From: Herbidospora solisilvae
GTDB taxonomy: Bacteria > Actinomycetota > Actinomycetes > Streptosporangiales > Streptosporangiaceae
Length of the DNA stretch: 64,000 nucleotides
Direction: 5' to 3'
Assembly: GCF_009901565.1 (NCBI RefSeq)
Contig: NZ_WXEW01000007.1
Coordinates: 310,001 to 374,000, forward strand
Positions 55,470 to 63,885 of the stretch are shown here, in pieces (the stretch's first letter is position 1; each line of letters begins with the position of its first letter). The notes beneath the pieces are model-generated. The model did no database searches. It had not been told where the DNA came from and saw only the letters and a list, made by a program, of their open reading frames with translations. The position numbers and the translations under genes were made by a program.

Positions 55470-56102
55470 TCAGCGGACCCCTCTCACCCGGAACTGGATG
55501 CTGATCCGCGGGCCCAGCGCCTTCGCCGACTTCGGGATGGCGTGTTCCCACGTGCGCTGGCAGCTGCCGCCCATGACGATCAGGTCGCCGTGGCCCAGGT
55601 CGTGGCGGATGGTCGTGCCGCCGCCCTGGGGCCGCAGCAGCAGCGCCCGGGGCGTGCCGACCGAGACGATCGCGACCATCGTGTCCTCGGTCGAGCCGCG
55701 GCCGATGCGGTCGCCGTGCCAGGCGACGCTGTCGCGGCCGTCGCGGTAGAGGCACAGGCCGGCGGTGCGGAACGGCTCGCCGAGCTCCTCGCGGTAGTGG
55801 TCGTCGAGCATCGCCTTGGCCTGGTCGAGCAGCGGGTCGGGCAGGGGCTCGCCCTCGTCGTAGAAGGCCAGGAGGCGGGGGACGTCGACGACGTTGTCGT
55901 ACATGCGGCGGCGTTCGGCGCGCCAGGGGACGGTGTCGGCGAGGCGGGTGAAGAGGGCGTCGGCCCCGGAGATCCAGCCGGGGCGGACGTCGATCCAGGC
56001 GCCGTCAGACAGAAGGGTGCGGTGGACGTGGCCGCCGAGCGGCCCCGGCCCTTCGTGGTCGGCCGTCGCGTCGAGCAGCGACGGCTGGAACACAACGCTC
56101 AT
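55470..56102 (-). CDS. AlkB-like 2-oxoglutarate/Fe(II) dioxygenase
   Basis: This 210-residue protein has the iron ligands His and Asp in AWHGDRIG and the distal His in RTWEHAIPK. The 2-oxoglutarate-binding arginines are in RISIQFRVR. This is the AlkB branch, which oxidatively removes alkyl groups from nucleic acid bases. It follows the DUF4291 gene by 30 bp in the same direction. Confidence 0.85.
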   Translation of the reverse strand: MSVVFQPSLLDATADHEGPGPLGGHVHRTLLSDGAWIDVRPGWISGADALFTRLADTVPWRAERRRMYDNVVDVPRLLAFYDEGEPLPDPLLDQAKAMLDDHYREELGEPFRTAGLCLYRDGRDSVAWHGDRIGRGSTEDTMVAIVSVGTPRALLLRPQGGGTTIRHDLGHGDLIVMGGSCQRTWEHAIPKSAKALGPRISIQFRVRGVR

Positions 56103-56132
56103 AACTCGTCAGGCTATCAAACACCTGTTCGA

Positions 56133-56714
56133 TCATGAGGAAAGCCCGCAGGTCGCGGCGATGTCCGCCGGGAGCGGGTAGGGGCGCTCCACCGGGAGTT
56201 CGGCCGCGCGGGAGCCGGGGTCGAGCGCGTGCAGCCGGTGGGCGAGGTCGGTCACGTCGTCGATCCCGACGATCCACTCGTCCACATACCGGTCCACCGC
56301 CTCGCGCGACAGGCCCATCTGGAGGGAGCGGTGCGGCAGCGCGTGCAGGGCGGGCGAGCGCTCCGGGTCCCACTGGACGCGGACCGGCCGGTGCCGGGTG
56401 GCCGTCCACTCCGCCCGGTCCCCGTGCACGGAGGAGTCGAAGTGGCTGAGCCCCGAATGGGCCAGCGCCCACTCGAAGCCCTCCCGGGTGATCCGGACGG
56501 CCAGCACCCGCTCCTGGCCGGGCTTGGTCGCCCAGCCGGAGCGGTACATCATCCACAGGAACGACGGCTTCACCCAGGTCATCCGGTTCCTGTTGTAGTC
56601 GGGCGCGAACCGGCCGTGGGTGGCGGCGTACTCGCCGATCTCGGGGTTGTAGGCCTGGTAGACGGTGATCGTGTGCTCGTCGTGGCGGGCCCGGATCTGC
56701 CGCAGCGGAGTCAT
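56133..56714 (-). CDS. DUF4291 protein
   Basis: This 193-residue protein carries the family signature IRARHDEHTITVYQAY, RMTWVKPSFLWMMYRSGW and VQWDPERSP. The function is unknown. It is predicted soluble. It lies 12 bp after the stop of the racemase gene in the same direction, so it may be read from the same transcript. Confidence 0.85.
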   Translation of the reverse strand: MTPLRQIRARHDEHTITVYQAYNPEIGEYAATHGRFAPDYNRNRMTWVKPSFLWMMYRSGWATKPGQERVLAVRITREGFEWALAHSGLSHFDSSVHGDRAEWTATRHRPVRVQWDPERSPALHALPHRSLQMGLSREAVDRYVDEWIVGIDDVTDLAHRLHALDPGSRAAELPVERPYPLPADIAATCGLSS

Positions 56715-56726
56715 GCGGGGAAGTTC

Positions 56727-57446
56727 TCAGATCGGGCGTTCCGCCCGCAACGCGAATTCGGCCAGCAGGCCCGCGTAGGGCTTCGGCGGGGGAGCGGCGT
56801 ACTCGCCCTTCCTGCTGGTGGTGAGTCCGAGCCGGACCAGCGACTCGGCCAGGGTGACCGCGGCCTGGACCCCGTCGATCACCGGGGCGTCGATCCTGCG
56901 GGCGATCTCCTTCGTGTACGCCCCCATCCCGGCGCACCCGAGCACGATCGCCTCAGAACGGTCCTCCCGGAGAGCGGCCTCCGCGACCTCCGCGACGAGG
57001 TCGCACGCCTCGTCGTCGAGGTCGAGCACCGGGATCTCGCACGCGTGCACGCCCCGGCAGGCCGCCGCGCAGCCGTAGCGGTCGGCCAGGTCGCGGGCCC
57101 GCTGGACGGTCCGGCCCAGCGTGGTGACCACGCTGAAGCTCCGGCTGACCAGGGTGGCGACGTGCATCGCCGCCTCGGCGAGGCCGAGCACCGGGCCGTC
57201 GGCGACCTCGCGGGCGGCGTCCAGGCCCGGATCGCCGAAGCAGGCGATCACGTAGGCGTCGGCGCCGTGCAGTTCGCTCAGCACGCCCGGCACGGCCAGC
57301 GCCTCGTCGTAGTGGCTCTCGATCGAGGCCGGTCCCATGGCGGGGCTGACCGCGGTGACGTGGGCCGCCACCTCCCGGGCGCACGCGCCGATGGTCTCGG
57401 TCATGTCCCGGGAGGTGTTGGGGTTGATCACCTTGACGTGGATCAC
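56727..57446 (-). CDS. Asp/Glu/hydantoin racemase family protein
   Basis: This 239-residue racemase-fold protein has a Cys in each half (VIACFGDPGLDAARE and IVLGCAGMGAYTKEI), the two-base catalytic pair of hydantoin and amino-acid racemases. The start INPNTSRDMTETI is characteristic of the hydantoin-racemase branch. The GTG overlaps the stop of the NCS1 permease, so the imported compound, probably a hydantoin or allantoin, is likely the substrate. Confidence 0.87.
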   Translation of the reverse strand: MIHVKVINPNTSRDMTETIGACAREVAAHVTAVSPAMGPASIESHYDEALAVPGVLSELHGADAYVIACFGDPGLDAAREVADGPVLGLAEAAMHVATLVSRSFSVVTTLGRTVQRARDLADRYGCAAACRGVHACEIPVLDLDDEACDLVAEVAEAALREDRSEAIVLGCAGMGAYTKEIARRIDAPVIDGVQAAVTLAESLVRLGLTTSRKGEYAAPPPKPYAGLLAEFALRAERPI

Positions 57447-58897
57447 ACGAGGATCCGGGGGTTGCGCCGCTCGAACACGATGAAGGCGGCGAAGCCGAGC
57501 CCGCACCCGATGAACCACGAGTAGTCGGCGATCCACAGGCCCGACCCGATCAGCTTCGGCACGACGACCGACAGGATCGCCGGGATCCCGCTGGCCAGCA
57601 TCGCGTAGATCGCGTTGGGGTTGTAGCCGCCGCTGAAGTAGTAACGGCCGGTCGGCGACATGGTGAACATCGCGTCGACGTCGACGAACTGCTTGCTGAT
57701 CACGTAGTAGCCGGCGATCAGGATGCCGAACAGCGGCCCGATCAGCGCGCCCAGCACGCCGAGCGTGTAGTGGATGGCGTCGGGGTTGCTGTACCAGTTC
57801 CACGGCGTCAGCAGCACCGACCCGACCGCGGCGATCATGCCGCCCATCCGCCACGAGATCTTCTGCGGCGACACGTTGGAGAAGTCGAACGCCGGCGAGA
57901 TGAAGTTCGCCACGATGTTGATGCCGATCGTGGCGATCACGAAGGTCAGCCCGCCGAGCAGGATCGCGAACGGCGTGTCGATCCGCTCGACCGTGTGGAT
58001 CGGGTCGGTGATCAGCTCCCCGAACACCGGCACCGTCGCCGAGGCGGTGATGACCGTCAGGATCGAGAAGAACAGGAAGTTCACCGGGAGCCCGAGCAGG
58101 TTGCCCCGCTTGACCGCCTCGAACGACCTGCCGTATCGGGAGAAGTCGCCGAAGTTCAGCATCGGCCCCGAGAAGTACGACACCACCAGCGCGATCGCGC
58201 CGAGCATGACCGGGATCGACTCGGCGAATCCGAGGCTCTCGCCCGCGCTCAGGTCGAGCGAGATGTTCTCCCATCCGGCCTCGCTCACCAGGTAGACCGC
58301 CAGGACGACCATGACGACGTACACGGCGGGACCGGCCCAGTCGATGAACCGGCGGATCGCCTCCATGCCCTTCCAGAACACCGCCGCCTGGGCGACCCAG
58401 AGGATGGCGTAGCAGATGTAGCCGAGGGGCGAGAGCCCCAGGAAGGTCGTCTCGTTGAGCGAGGCCGTCGACGGCCAGAACTTGAGGAAGATGATCAAGA
58501 GCGACTGCGAGGCGAGGTAGGTCTGCACGCCGTACCAGGCGATCGCGATGGCGCCCCGCACGATCGCCGGGATGTTCGCGCCGAGCACCCCGAAGATCGC
58601 CCGGTTGATGACCGGATAGGGCACGCCGGTGACCTGGCTGGGTTTGGCGACCAGGTTGCAGAAGACCTGGACGATGACGATGCCGACGAGCAGGGCCAGC
58701 AGCACCTGCCACGACGCCAGCCCGAGCGCGAACAGCGAGCCCGCGGTGACGTATCCGCCGACGCTGTGCACGTCGGACATCCAGAATGCGAAGATGTTGT
58801 AGGACGACCAGGTCTGGTTCTGCAGCGGAGCGAGGTCCTCGTTGGCGAGGCGGGGGTCGTAGCCGGGTTTGATGAGGCCTGTTCGGACGTCGGTCAT
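57443..58897 (-). CDS. NCS1-family hydantoin/allantoin/nucleobase permease
   Basis: This 484-residue membrane protein has about twelve helices. Motifs resemble the hydantoin transporter Mhp1: an N-terminal NEDLAPLQNQTWSSYNIFAFWMSD-type region, IAWYGVQTY (Trp and Gln of the substrate site) and GINIVANFISP (Asn of the site). GAGGAAG lies upstream of the ATG at 58897. Its racemase partner overlaps downstream, and an XRE-cupin regulator diverges upstream. Confidence 0.88.
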   Translation of the reverse strand: MTDVRTGLIKPGYDPRLANEDLAPLQNQTWSSYNIFAFWMSDVHSVGGYVTAGSLFALGLASWQVLLALLVGIVIVQVFCNLVAKPSQVTGVPYPVINRAIFGVLGANIPAIVRGAIAIAWYGVQTYLASQSLLIIFLKFWPSTASLNETTFLGLSPLGYICYAILWVAQAAVFWKGMEAIRRFIDWAGPAVYVVMVVLAVYLVSEAGWENISLDLSAGESLGFAESIPVMLGAIALVVSYFSGPMLNFGDFSRYGRSFEAVKRGNLLGLPVNFLFFSILTVITASATVPVFGELITDPIHTVERIDTPFAILLGGLTFVIATIGINIVANFISPAFDFSNVSPQKISWRMGGMIAAVGSVLLTPWNWYSNPDAIHYTLGVLGALIGPLFGILIAGYYVISKQFVDVDAMFTMSPTGRYYFSGGYNPNAIYAMLASGIPAILSVVVPKLIGSGLWIADYSWFIGCGLGFAAFIVFERRNPRILV

Positions 58898-58924
58898 CGC
58901 GGCTTCCTCGGGGGGTATGCTGGT

Positions 58925-58968
58925 GTTAAGCAATGACTTAACGCCCGCCCCGTTTCGGCGTCGTTAAC
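58925..58968. promoter_or_regulatory. Divergent operator region of permease and XRE-cupin regulator
   Basis: GTTAAG-N6-CTTAAC (58925-58942) is a perfect inverted repeat, and a separate GTTAAC lies at 58963-58968. Both sit in the 96-bp spacer between the divergent genes and are likely binding sites of the adjacent regulator. Confidence 0.6.
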
Positions 58969-58993
58969 CCGTTGTGACAATCGGTAAGGAGCC

Positions 58994-59566
58994 ATGGACG
59001 CCGAGGCCCTCGGAACCGAACAGCTCGGGGCCCGGCTACGTGAGCTGCGCCGGCGGTCCGGGCTTTCCCTGCGCGCCGTCGCCAGGGCGCTCGACATCTC
59101 CCCGTCGGCCGTCTCGCAGATCGAACGCGGCCTCATGCGCCCGTCGGTCTCCCGCCTGATCGCCTACGTGACCGCCATCGGCGTGCCGCTCGCCGACGTG
59201 TTCGACCCCGCCGACGTGACGCCGGTGGCCTTCGCCGTACGGCGGGCCGGGGAGGTCGCGCCCATCCTGCTCAGCGGCGGCATCACCTTCCGCCGCCTGT
59301 CGCCGTCGCCCACGCCCGACGTCGAGTTCTTCGAGTCGACCTATCCGCCGCTGTCGATCTCCAACGCCCACGGCCAGTTCCTCAAGCACGACGGCTACGA
59401 GGTCGGCACGGTCACGGCCGGGGAGCTGACCGTCGAGTTCGAGTCGGAGACGGTCACCCTCGGCCCCGGCGACTCGGTGACCTTCCCGTGCGACCGCCCC
59501 CACCTGATCGGCAACCGGTCCGACCGGGTGACCGCCGTGGCGACGTGGCTGATCGTGCACCGCTGA
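58994..59566 (+). CDS. XRE-family regulator with C-terminal cupin
   Basis: This 190-residue regulator has an N-terminal HTH (LGARLRELRRRSGLSLRAVA, DISPSAVSQIERGLMRPS) and a cupin sensor (ISNAHGQFLKHDGYEVGTV, FPCDRPHLIGN). AAGGAG lies 5 bases before the ATG. It is divergent from the NCS1 permease-racemase operon and is its probable regulator. The inducer would be the imported ring compound or a breakdown product. Confidence 0.88.
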   Translation: MDAEALGTEQLGARLRELRRRSGLSLRAVARALDISPSAVSQIERGLMRPSVSRLIAYVTAIGVPLADVFDPADVTPVAFAVRRAGEVAPILLSGGITFRRLSPSPTPDVEFFESTYPPLSISNAHGQFLKHDGYEVGTVTAGELTVEFESETVTLGPGDSVTFPCDRPHLIGNRSDRVTAVATWLIVHR

Positions 59567-59597
59567 GAACCTTTTCCCGGGCGGGCCGGTAGCAGGG
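59567..59597 (+). promoter_or_regulatory. Predicted ECF-sigma promoter, copy 1
   Basis: GAACCTT, 15 bases, then GTAGCAGGG, ending 2 bases before the ATG of the exported protein gene. The same arrangement occurs at 61795-61825. GAACC and GTA are typical ECF-type -35 and -10 boxes. Confidence 0.7.
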
Positions 59598-59599
59598 GT

Positions 59600-60325
59600 A
59601 TGACACGACGAATTCTGGCCGCCCTGGCGGTCGTCGCCGCCGTTCTCCTCCCGGCCGTTCCCGCGAACGCCGGCGCGTGGGCGGTGACGGAACTCGACAC
59701 GTTCCCCCAGTCGATCGAACCCGGGGCGACGTACACGATCGGATACTGGGTGCTCCAGCACGGGACGCACCCCTTCGAGGGCCCCGAGTCCGACATGCGG
59801 ACCGGCCTGCGGCTCACCCAGGGGTCGAAGGTGCTCGACTTCCCCGGGACGCCGCTGCCCGAGCCCGCCCACTTCGCCGCCACGATCCAGGTGCCCGAGG
59901 GCACGTGGAAGCTCGAAGGGGTGCAGGGCATCTTCGCGCCGTACAACCTCGGCCGGCTGACCGTGCCGGGCGGTCTGGAGGTCGCGCCCCCGCCGTTCCC
60001 CAGCCAGACCGGCGGGACGGTCACCGACCACTGGGGGCCGGTGAAGCCGCCGGGCTTCCCGTGGGACGCCAAGCACGTCGTGACGGCGGGCACCACCGCC
60101 ACGGCCCCGGCTCCGGTCCCCTCGCAGTCGGCGGCGCCCGCCCCGGCCGCCGCATCCGCCCCGGCCCCGGCCGCCCGCGCCGACGACGGCCTGCCGTGGG
60201 GCTGGGCCGCCGGCGGCGCGGCCATGGGCGCGGTGGCGGTCTTCCTAGCAGGGCGGCTGCGCCGGCCCCGGCCGGTTCCGCCGGCCGGCGACCGGGAGGA
60301 CACATACGTGATCTCCCGCGGCTGA
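59600..60325 (+). CDS. Exported, membrane-anchored protein A (paralog of protein B)
   Basis: This 241-residue protein has a signal peptide (RILAALAVVAAVLLPAVPANA) and an exported beta-rich domain of about 115 residues (GAWAVTELDTFP through GRLTVPGGLEV). The conserved tail DHWGPVKPPGFPW, a Pro/Ala linker, one transmembrane helix and a short cytoplasmic tail follow. The gene at 61828 encodes the same layout. It has an ECF-type promoter directly upstream and is probably under the control of the sigma factor encoded between the two. The function is unknown; sensing or envelope protection is inferred. Confidence 0.75.
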   Translation: MTRRILAALAVVAAVLLPAVPANAGAWAVTELDTFPQSIEPGATYTIGYWVLQHGTHPFEGPESDMRTGLRLTQGSKVLDFPGTPLPEPAHFAATIQVPEGTWKLEGVQGIFAPYNLGRLTVPGGLEVAPPPFPSQTGGTVTDHWGPVKPPGFPWDAKHVVTAGTTATAPAPVPSQSAAPAPAAASAPAPAARADDGLPWGWAAGGAAMGAVAVFLAGRLRRPRPVPPAGDREDTYVISRG

Positions 60326-60408
60326 CCGGCGGCACCGGGGCGTGCCGCATCGCCTCCCCCGCCGTGACGGGGGAGGCGGCTCTCACGACGGTCGGCGTCG
60401 TCGAAGCG

Positions 60409-61188
60409 TCACGGCTTCACGGGCGACGCGGTGCCGACGGGCTTGGGGACCCCGCCGGCGTGCTTGTCACCGGGCTCGGTCGTGATCTGGTCCTGCGGCG
60501 GGGCCTCGACCGTCACGGCCGTGCCGAAGTCGCCGAACTCCATCACGTTGGTGTGGTTCTCGGCGGCGAAGGTCACCTCCAGGCGCCTGATCCGGTCCTG
60601 GTCGTCGACGTCGACCAGGCCGGAGACGCCGTCTGGCAGGGTGAAGGCGAACCGGGCGCCGGTCCACCCGTCGCCGGACGCCGGGCCCTGCTCGGTCACC
60701 TCGGTCGCCGCCCGCAGCCGGCTCAGCGCCGCCGGCGGGTCGAGCGGCATGAGCTTCACCAGCCCGACCGCGGCCGGCGCCTGCCGGAGCTCGTCGTCGA
60801 AGCGCGGCCCGGCGAACCACTTGGCGTCGCCGGGGTCCTTCCCGTACACCGTGTCCCCGACGAACCGGGTCTCGGCGCCGTCGTTCCTGACGATGACCCC
60901 CACCCGCCTCTCGGGGTCGAAGGCCCCGGTGAAGGTCTTCGCCCCGGACACCGTCTCGATCCGGTAGCTCTCCGACGACGTCGTGTCGACCGCCGCCATC
61001 ACCTGCGCGTTGGCCGACGGCGTCGTCCCCGGCAGCACCAGGACCACCGCCGTCGCGGCCGCCGCCGCGGCGGCGGCGACCGGGAGCCACATCCGGCGCG
61101 GACGGGGGGCGACGGGCAGGATCCGCACGCCCGGCGGGCGGTCGGCGCTGGCCTCGGCCAGCAGGGTGCGCAGTTCGTTCTCCGGCAT
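60409..61188 (-). CDS. Membrane-anchored protein, probable anti-sigma or CU044-type partner
   Basis: This 259-residue protein has a cytoplasmic N-terminus of about 33 residues, one transmembrane helix (WLPVAAAAAAAATAVVLVLP) and an extracytoplasmic lipoprotein-carrier-like domain (SESYRIETVSGAKTFTGAFD, VSGLVDVDDQDRI). GGAGG lies 5 bases before the ATG. The upstream gene, 23 bp away, is an ECF sigma factor, so it probably restrains that factor in response to envelope conditions. The N-terminus lacks a zinc-binding anti-sigma motif, which is why I am not certain. Confidence 0.72.
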   Translation of the reverse strand: MPENELRTLLAEASADRPPGVRILPVAPRPRRMWLPVAAAAAAAATAVVLVLPGTTPSANAQVMAAVDTTSSESYRIETVSGAKTFTGAFDPERRVGVIVRNDGAETRFVGDTVYGKDPGDAKWFAGPRFDDELRQAPAAVGLVKLMPLDPPAALSRLRAATEVTEQGPASGDGWTGARFAFTLPDGVSGLVDVDDQDRIRRLEVTFAAENHTNVMEFGDFGTAVTVEAPPQDQITTEPGDKHAGGVPKPVGTASPVKP

Positions 61189-61211
61189 CAGAGCCTCCTC
61201 ATGTCGATCGT

Positions 61212-61715
61212 TCACCGGAGCACACTCCCTTCGTCCTCGGTCCGGTTGACCAGCTTCCGCATCGCCTTCAGCCCTCTGTGCACGTGCGCCTTGACGCTGC
61301 CCACGGAGCACCCCATGAGCCCGGCCACCTCCGCCTCGGACAGGTCGGCGAAGAACCGCAGCACCAGCGCGGTCCGCTGCCGCGCCGGCAACCGCCGCAA
61401 CGCCGCCCGCACCTCCTCGGCCACCACCCGCCCCTCCGACAGGTCGCCCGGCCCCGCCGTGTCGGGCAACTCGGCCCGGGGGATCTCCCGCCGCCACCGC
61501 GCCCGCCACCACGACCGATGCGTGTTGACCATGATCTTTCGCAGGTACGCGTCCGGCCCCGCCGTGGTGTCGAGCCGGTCCCACACCGCCAGGAGCTTCC
61601 CGAGCGAGGTCTGCACGAGATCCTCGGCCGCGTGCCAGTCGCCGGTGAGCAGCACGGCGGTCCTCAGGTGGTGGTCACCCCGGCGGCGGACGAAGTCCGC
61701 GAAATCCGCATCCAC
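61212..61715 (-). CDS. ECF sigma factor, SigE family
   Basis: This 167-residue sigma-70 factor has region 2 (DHHLRTAVLLTGDWHAAEDL, LGKLLAVWDRL) and region 4 (LPARQRTALVLRFFADLSEAEVAGLMGCSVGSVKAHVHRGL). AAGGGAG lies upstream of the GTG. It is co-transcribed with a membrane partner and diverges from exported protein B. Both exported proteins nearby have the same GAACCTT-N15-GTAKCAGGG promoter, presumably recognised by this factor. Confidence 0.9.
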   Translation of the reverse strand: MDADFADFVRRRGDHHLRTAVLLTGDWHAAEDLVQTSLGKLLAVWDRLDTTAGPDAYLRKIMVNTHRSWWRARWRREIPRAELPDTAGPGDLSEGRVVAEEVRAALRRLPARQRTALVLRFFADLSEAEVAGLMGCSVGSVKAHVHRGLKAMRKLVNRTEDEGSVLR

Positions 61716-61794
61716 CCGCGCTCCCTTCGTTTGTCCGGTTGTCTGCCGCTCCCGGACACGCCGCGAGACCGCTCCCCGGTTGACAACCACACCG

Positions 61795-61825
61795 GAACCT
61801 TCCGGCCCGGACCCGGGTATCAGGG
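61795..61825 (+). promoter_or_regulatory. Predicted ECF-sigma promoter, copy 2
   Basis: GAACCTT, 15 bases, then GTATCAGGG, ending 2 bases before the ATG. The spacing and boxes match 59567-59597. The transcript would be nearly leaderless. Confidence 0.7.
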
Positions 61826-61827
61826 AC

Positions 61828-62466
61828 ATGATCCGAAGAATCGCCTGCCTGCTGGGCGTGCTCTCCCTGCTGTTCGTCCCGGTCCCGGCCGCCGCCGGAG
61901 GGTTCGCGTCCACCGAACTCGATCCGATCCCCGAGATCCGGCCCGGCGTCGCGTACACGATCGGCTACTGGGCGCTGGCCCTGGGCACCGAGCCCATCAC
62001 GGACGAGGCCTTCGGCGAGACCACACTCCGCTTCAGCCGGAACGGGGAACGGTACGACTTCACGGGCACCCGCCTCGCCGAACCCTCCCACTACGCCACG
62101 TCGATCATCCTGCCCGCCGGCGAATGGAAGGTCGAGGCGCTGCTCGGCTACTACGGGCACGACGAGATCGGCACGCTGACCGTGCCGGGCGGCCTGACGC
62201 TCTCGCCGCCGGAGTACGACCCGATGCGGGTGGCGGACATGCCCGACCCGTGGGGCGCGGTCAAACCGCCGGGCCACCCGTGGGGGACGCCGTTCCGGCC
62301 CGTCCCGGGGGTGACCCCCATCCCGAAGGCGGCCCCGGCCGCCGTGCCGGAGACACCGGCCTGGCCCTACGCGCTGGGCGGGCTCGCGGTGGCCGGCGGC
62401 CTGGTGCTGCTGCTCAGAAGAAGGCCCGCCCGTCGCGAGCCGGAGGAGGTCTTCGTCATCCGCTGA
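61828..62466 (+). CDS. Exported, membrane-anchored protein B (paralog of protein A)
   Basis: This 212-residue protein has a signal peptide (IRRIACLLGVLSLLFVPVPAAA) and an exported domain resembling protein A (GGFASTELDPIP, YTIGYWALALGTEP, LTVPGGLTLSPP, WGAVKPPGHPWG). A short Pro-rich linker, one transmembrane helix and the tail EEVFVIR follow. Conservation between A and B centres on YTIGYW, LTVPGGL and the WG-VKPPG-PW element. It is co-regulated with A by sequence-identical promoter architecture. Confidence 0.75.
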   Translation: MIRRIACLLGVLSLLFVPVPAAAGGFASTELDPIPEIRPGVAYTIGYWALALGTEPITDEAFGETTLRFSRNGERYDFTGTRLAEPSHYATSIILPAGEWKVEALLGYYGHDEIGTLTVPGGLTLSPPEYDPMRVADMPDPWGAVKPPGHPWGTPFRPVPGVTPIPKAAPAAVPETPAWPYALGGLAVAGGLVLLLRRRPARREPEEVFVIR

Positions 62467-62469
62467 ACG

Positions 62470-63885
62470 TCAGGAGTCCTCCAGCGGCAGCAGCACCCGG
62501 AAGTTGGTGCGCCCCGGCCGCGACTCGACCCGGATGTCGCCGTGGTGCTTCTTCACCACGATCCGGTAGGAGATGTCGAGGCCCAGCCCGGTGCCCTCGC
62601 CGACCGCCTTGGTGGTGAAGAACGGCTCGAAGATGTGCGGCCGGACCTCCGGCGGGATGCCGTGCCCGGTGTCCTCTATGTCGACCGCCACGTTCTCGCC
62701 GTCGCGGCACGTCGAGATCGTCAGCGTCCCGGAGCCCTCCATGGCGCCGAGCGCGTTGTCGATCAGGTTCGTCCACACCTGGTTCAGCTCGGCCGCGTAG
62801 GCGGGGACGAGCGGCAGCGAGCGGTCGTAGTTCTTGACCAGCTTGACCCCCTCGGGGATCTTCGCCTGGAGCATGGTCAGCGTCGCGTCGAGCAGGTCGT
62901 GCACGTCGACGGTCTGGTGCGGGGCCCGGTCGAGCTGGGAGTACTGCTTGGCGGCCGAGACGAGGCCCGAGATGCGGGAGACGGCGTCGTCGATCTCGCA
63001 CATGAGGAGCTCGGTGTCGATCGTGTACGTCAGCCACCGGATCGCCCCCTCCAGGTTCCCCTCGCCGACGCACGCCTCGACCGTCTCCAGCCACTCGGCG
63101 TCGATGCCCCCGGCGACCAGGGTGGGCGCGATGTCCCATGACCCGGCGATGTCGTGGTCGTCGAGCCAGTCCTCCAGGGCGCTCTCGGCGTCGGAGGTCT
63201 GGAGGGCGGTCAGCTCGGGCGCGGAGGCGGCCCGCTTGACCGCGATCTCCTGCAGTTCGACCAGCTTGTGCAGGCGGCTTCCGTCGATCTTCCCGTCGGC
63301 GATCATGCCGAGCTTGTGGCGCATGCCGGCCACCCGCTCGCGCAGGATCGACGTGGCCCGGACGGCCGCGGCGGCGGGGTTGTTCAGCTCGTGGGTGAGC
63401 CCGGCCGACAGGGCCCCGAGGGCGAGCAGGCGTTCCCGTTCCCCGACGGCGGTCTGGGTGGAGCGCATGCCGACGAAGAGGCCTTCGAGCAGGTGCATCG
63501 CCATCGGGAACCACGTGCGGGTCCACTCGGCGAAGGAGTCGGCGGGGATCTCGTAGACGGTCACGTCGGTGAGCGCGCGCATCGTGTTGTTGTAGGTGCG
63601 CTCGCTCTGGTCGTTCATGTAGGCCTGGGTCGCGCCGCCGTAGGCCCCGCGCTGGTCGCTGCGGATGAACTCGACGTCGTCGCCGCGCACGCGCCGGCTC
63701 AGGGTGATCGTGCCGTCGAGGAGGACGATGAAACAGGTCGCGGGCTGGCCCTCCTCGTACACGAGCGTGCCGGCCGCGTAGGGGATCACGCGGCCGCAGT
63801 CGGCGATCAGCCGGAGCTGGTCGTCGTTGAGGGACTCGAACAGGAACAGGCCACGGAGGTCGTCCGGGGTCAGAAGGCCGCTCAT
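62470..63885 (-). CDS. Histidine kinase with cyclic-nucleotide-binding domain
   Basis: This 471-residue soluble protein has an N-terminal cNMP-binding-like domain (ESLNDDQLRLIADCGRV, EEGQPATCFIVLLDGTITLS). A dimerisation/His box (ALGALSAGLTHELNNPAAAA) has its phospho-His near residue 165. The ATPase domain reads NLIDNALGAM, DIEDTGHGIPP and FFTTKAVGEGTGLGL. No transmembrane segment is seen. Its ATG overlaps the stop of a thioredoxin-reductase-like gene, so it may sense redox together with that enzyme. No response regulator is adjacent in the window. Confidence 0.88.
   Translation of the reverse strand: MSGLLTPDDLRGLFLFESLNDDQLRLIADCGRVIPYAAGTLVYEEGQPATCFIVLLDGTITLSRRVRGDDVEFIRSDQRGAYGGATQAYMNDQSERTYNNTMRALTDVTVYEIPADSFAEWTRTWFPMAMHLLEGLFVGMRSTQTAVGERERLLALGALSAGLTHELNNPAAAAVRATSILRERVAGMRHKLGMIADGKIDGSRLHKLVELQEIAVKRAASAPELTALQTSDAESALEDWLDDHDIAGSWDIAPTLVAGGIDAEWLETVEACVGEGNLEGAIRWLTYTIDTELLMCEIDDAVSRISGLVSAAKQYSQLDRAPHQTVDVHDLLDATLTMLQAKIPEGVKLVKNYDRSLPLVPAYAAELNQVWTNLIDNALGAMEGSGTLTISTCRDGENVAVDIEDTGHGIPPEVRPHIFEPFFTTKAVGEGTGLGLDISYRIVVKKHHGDIRVESRPGRTNFRVLLPLEDS

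Noticed and set aside
59677-61827. Long plus-strand frame running through exported protein A, the anti-sigma region and the sigma gene
   Set aside because: Only its last part (from 61828) is a true gene. The rest is antisense or out of frame to well-supported genes, and an ECF-type promoter and start occur at 61795-61828.
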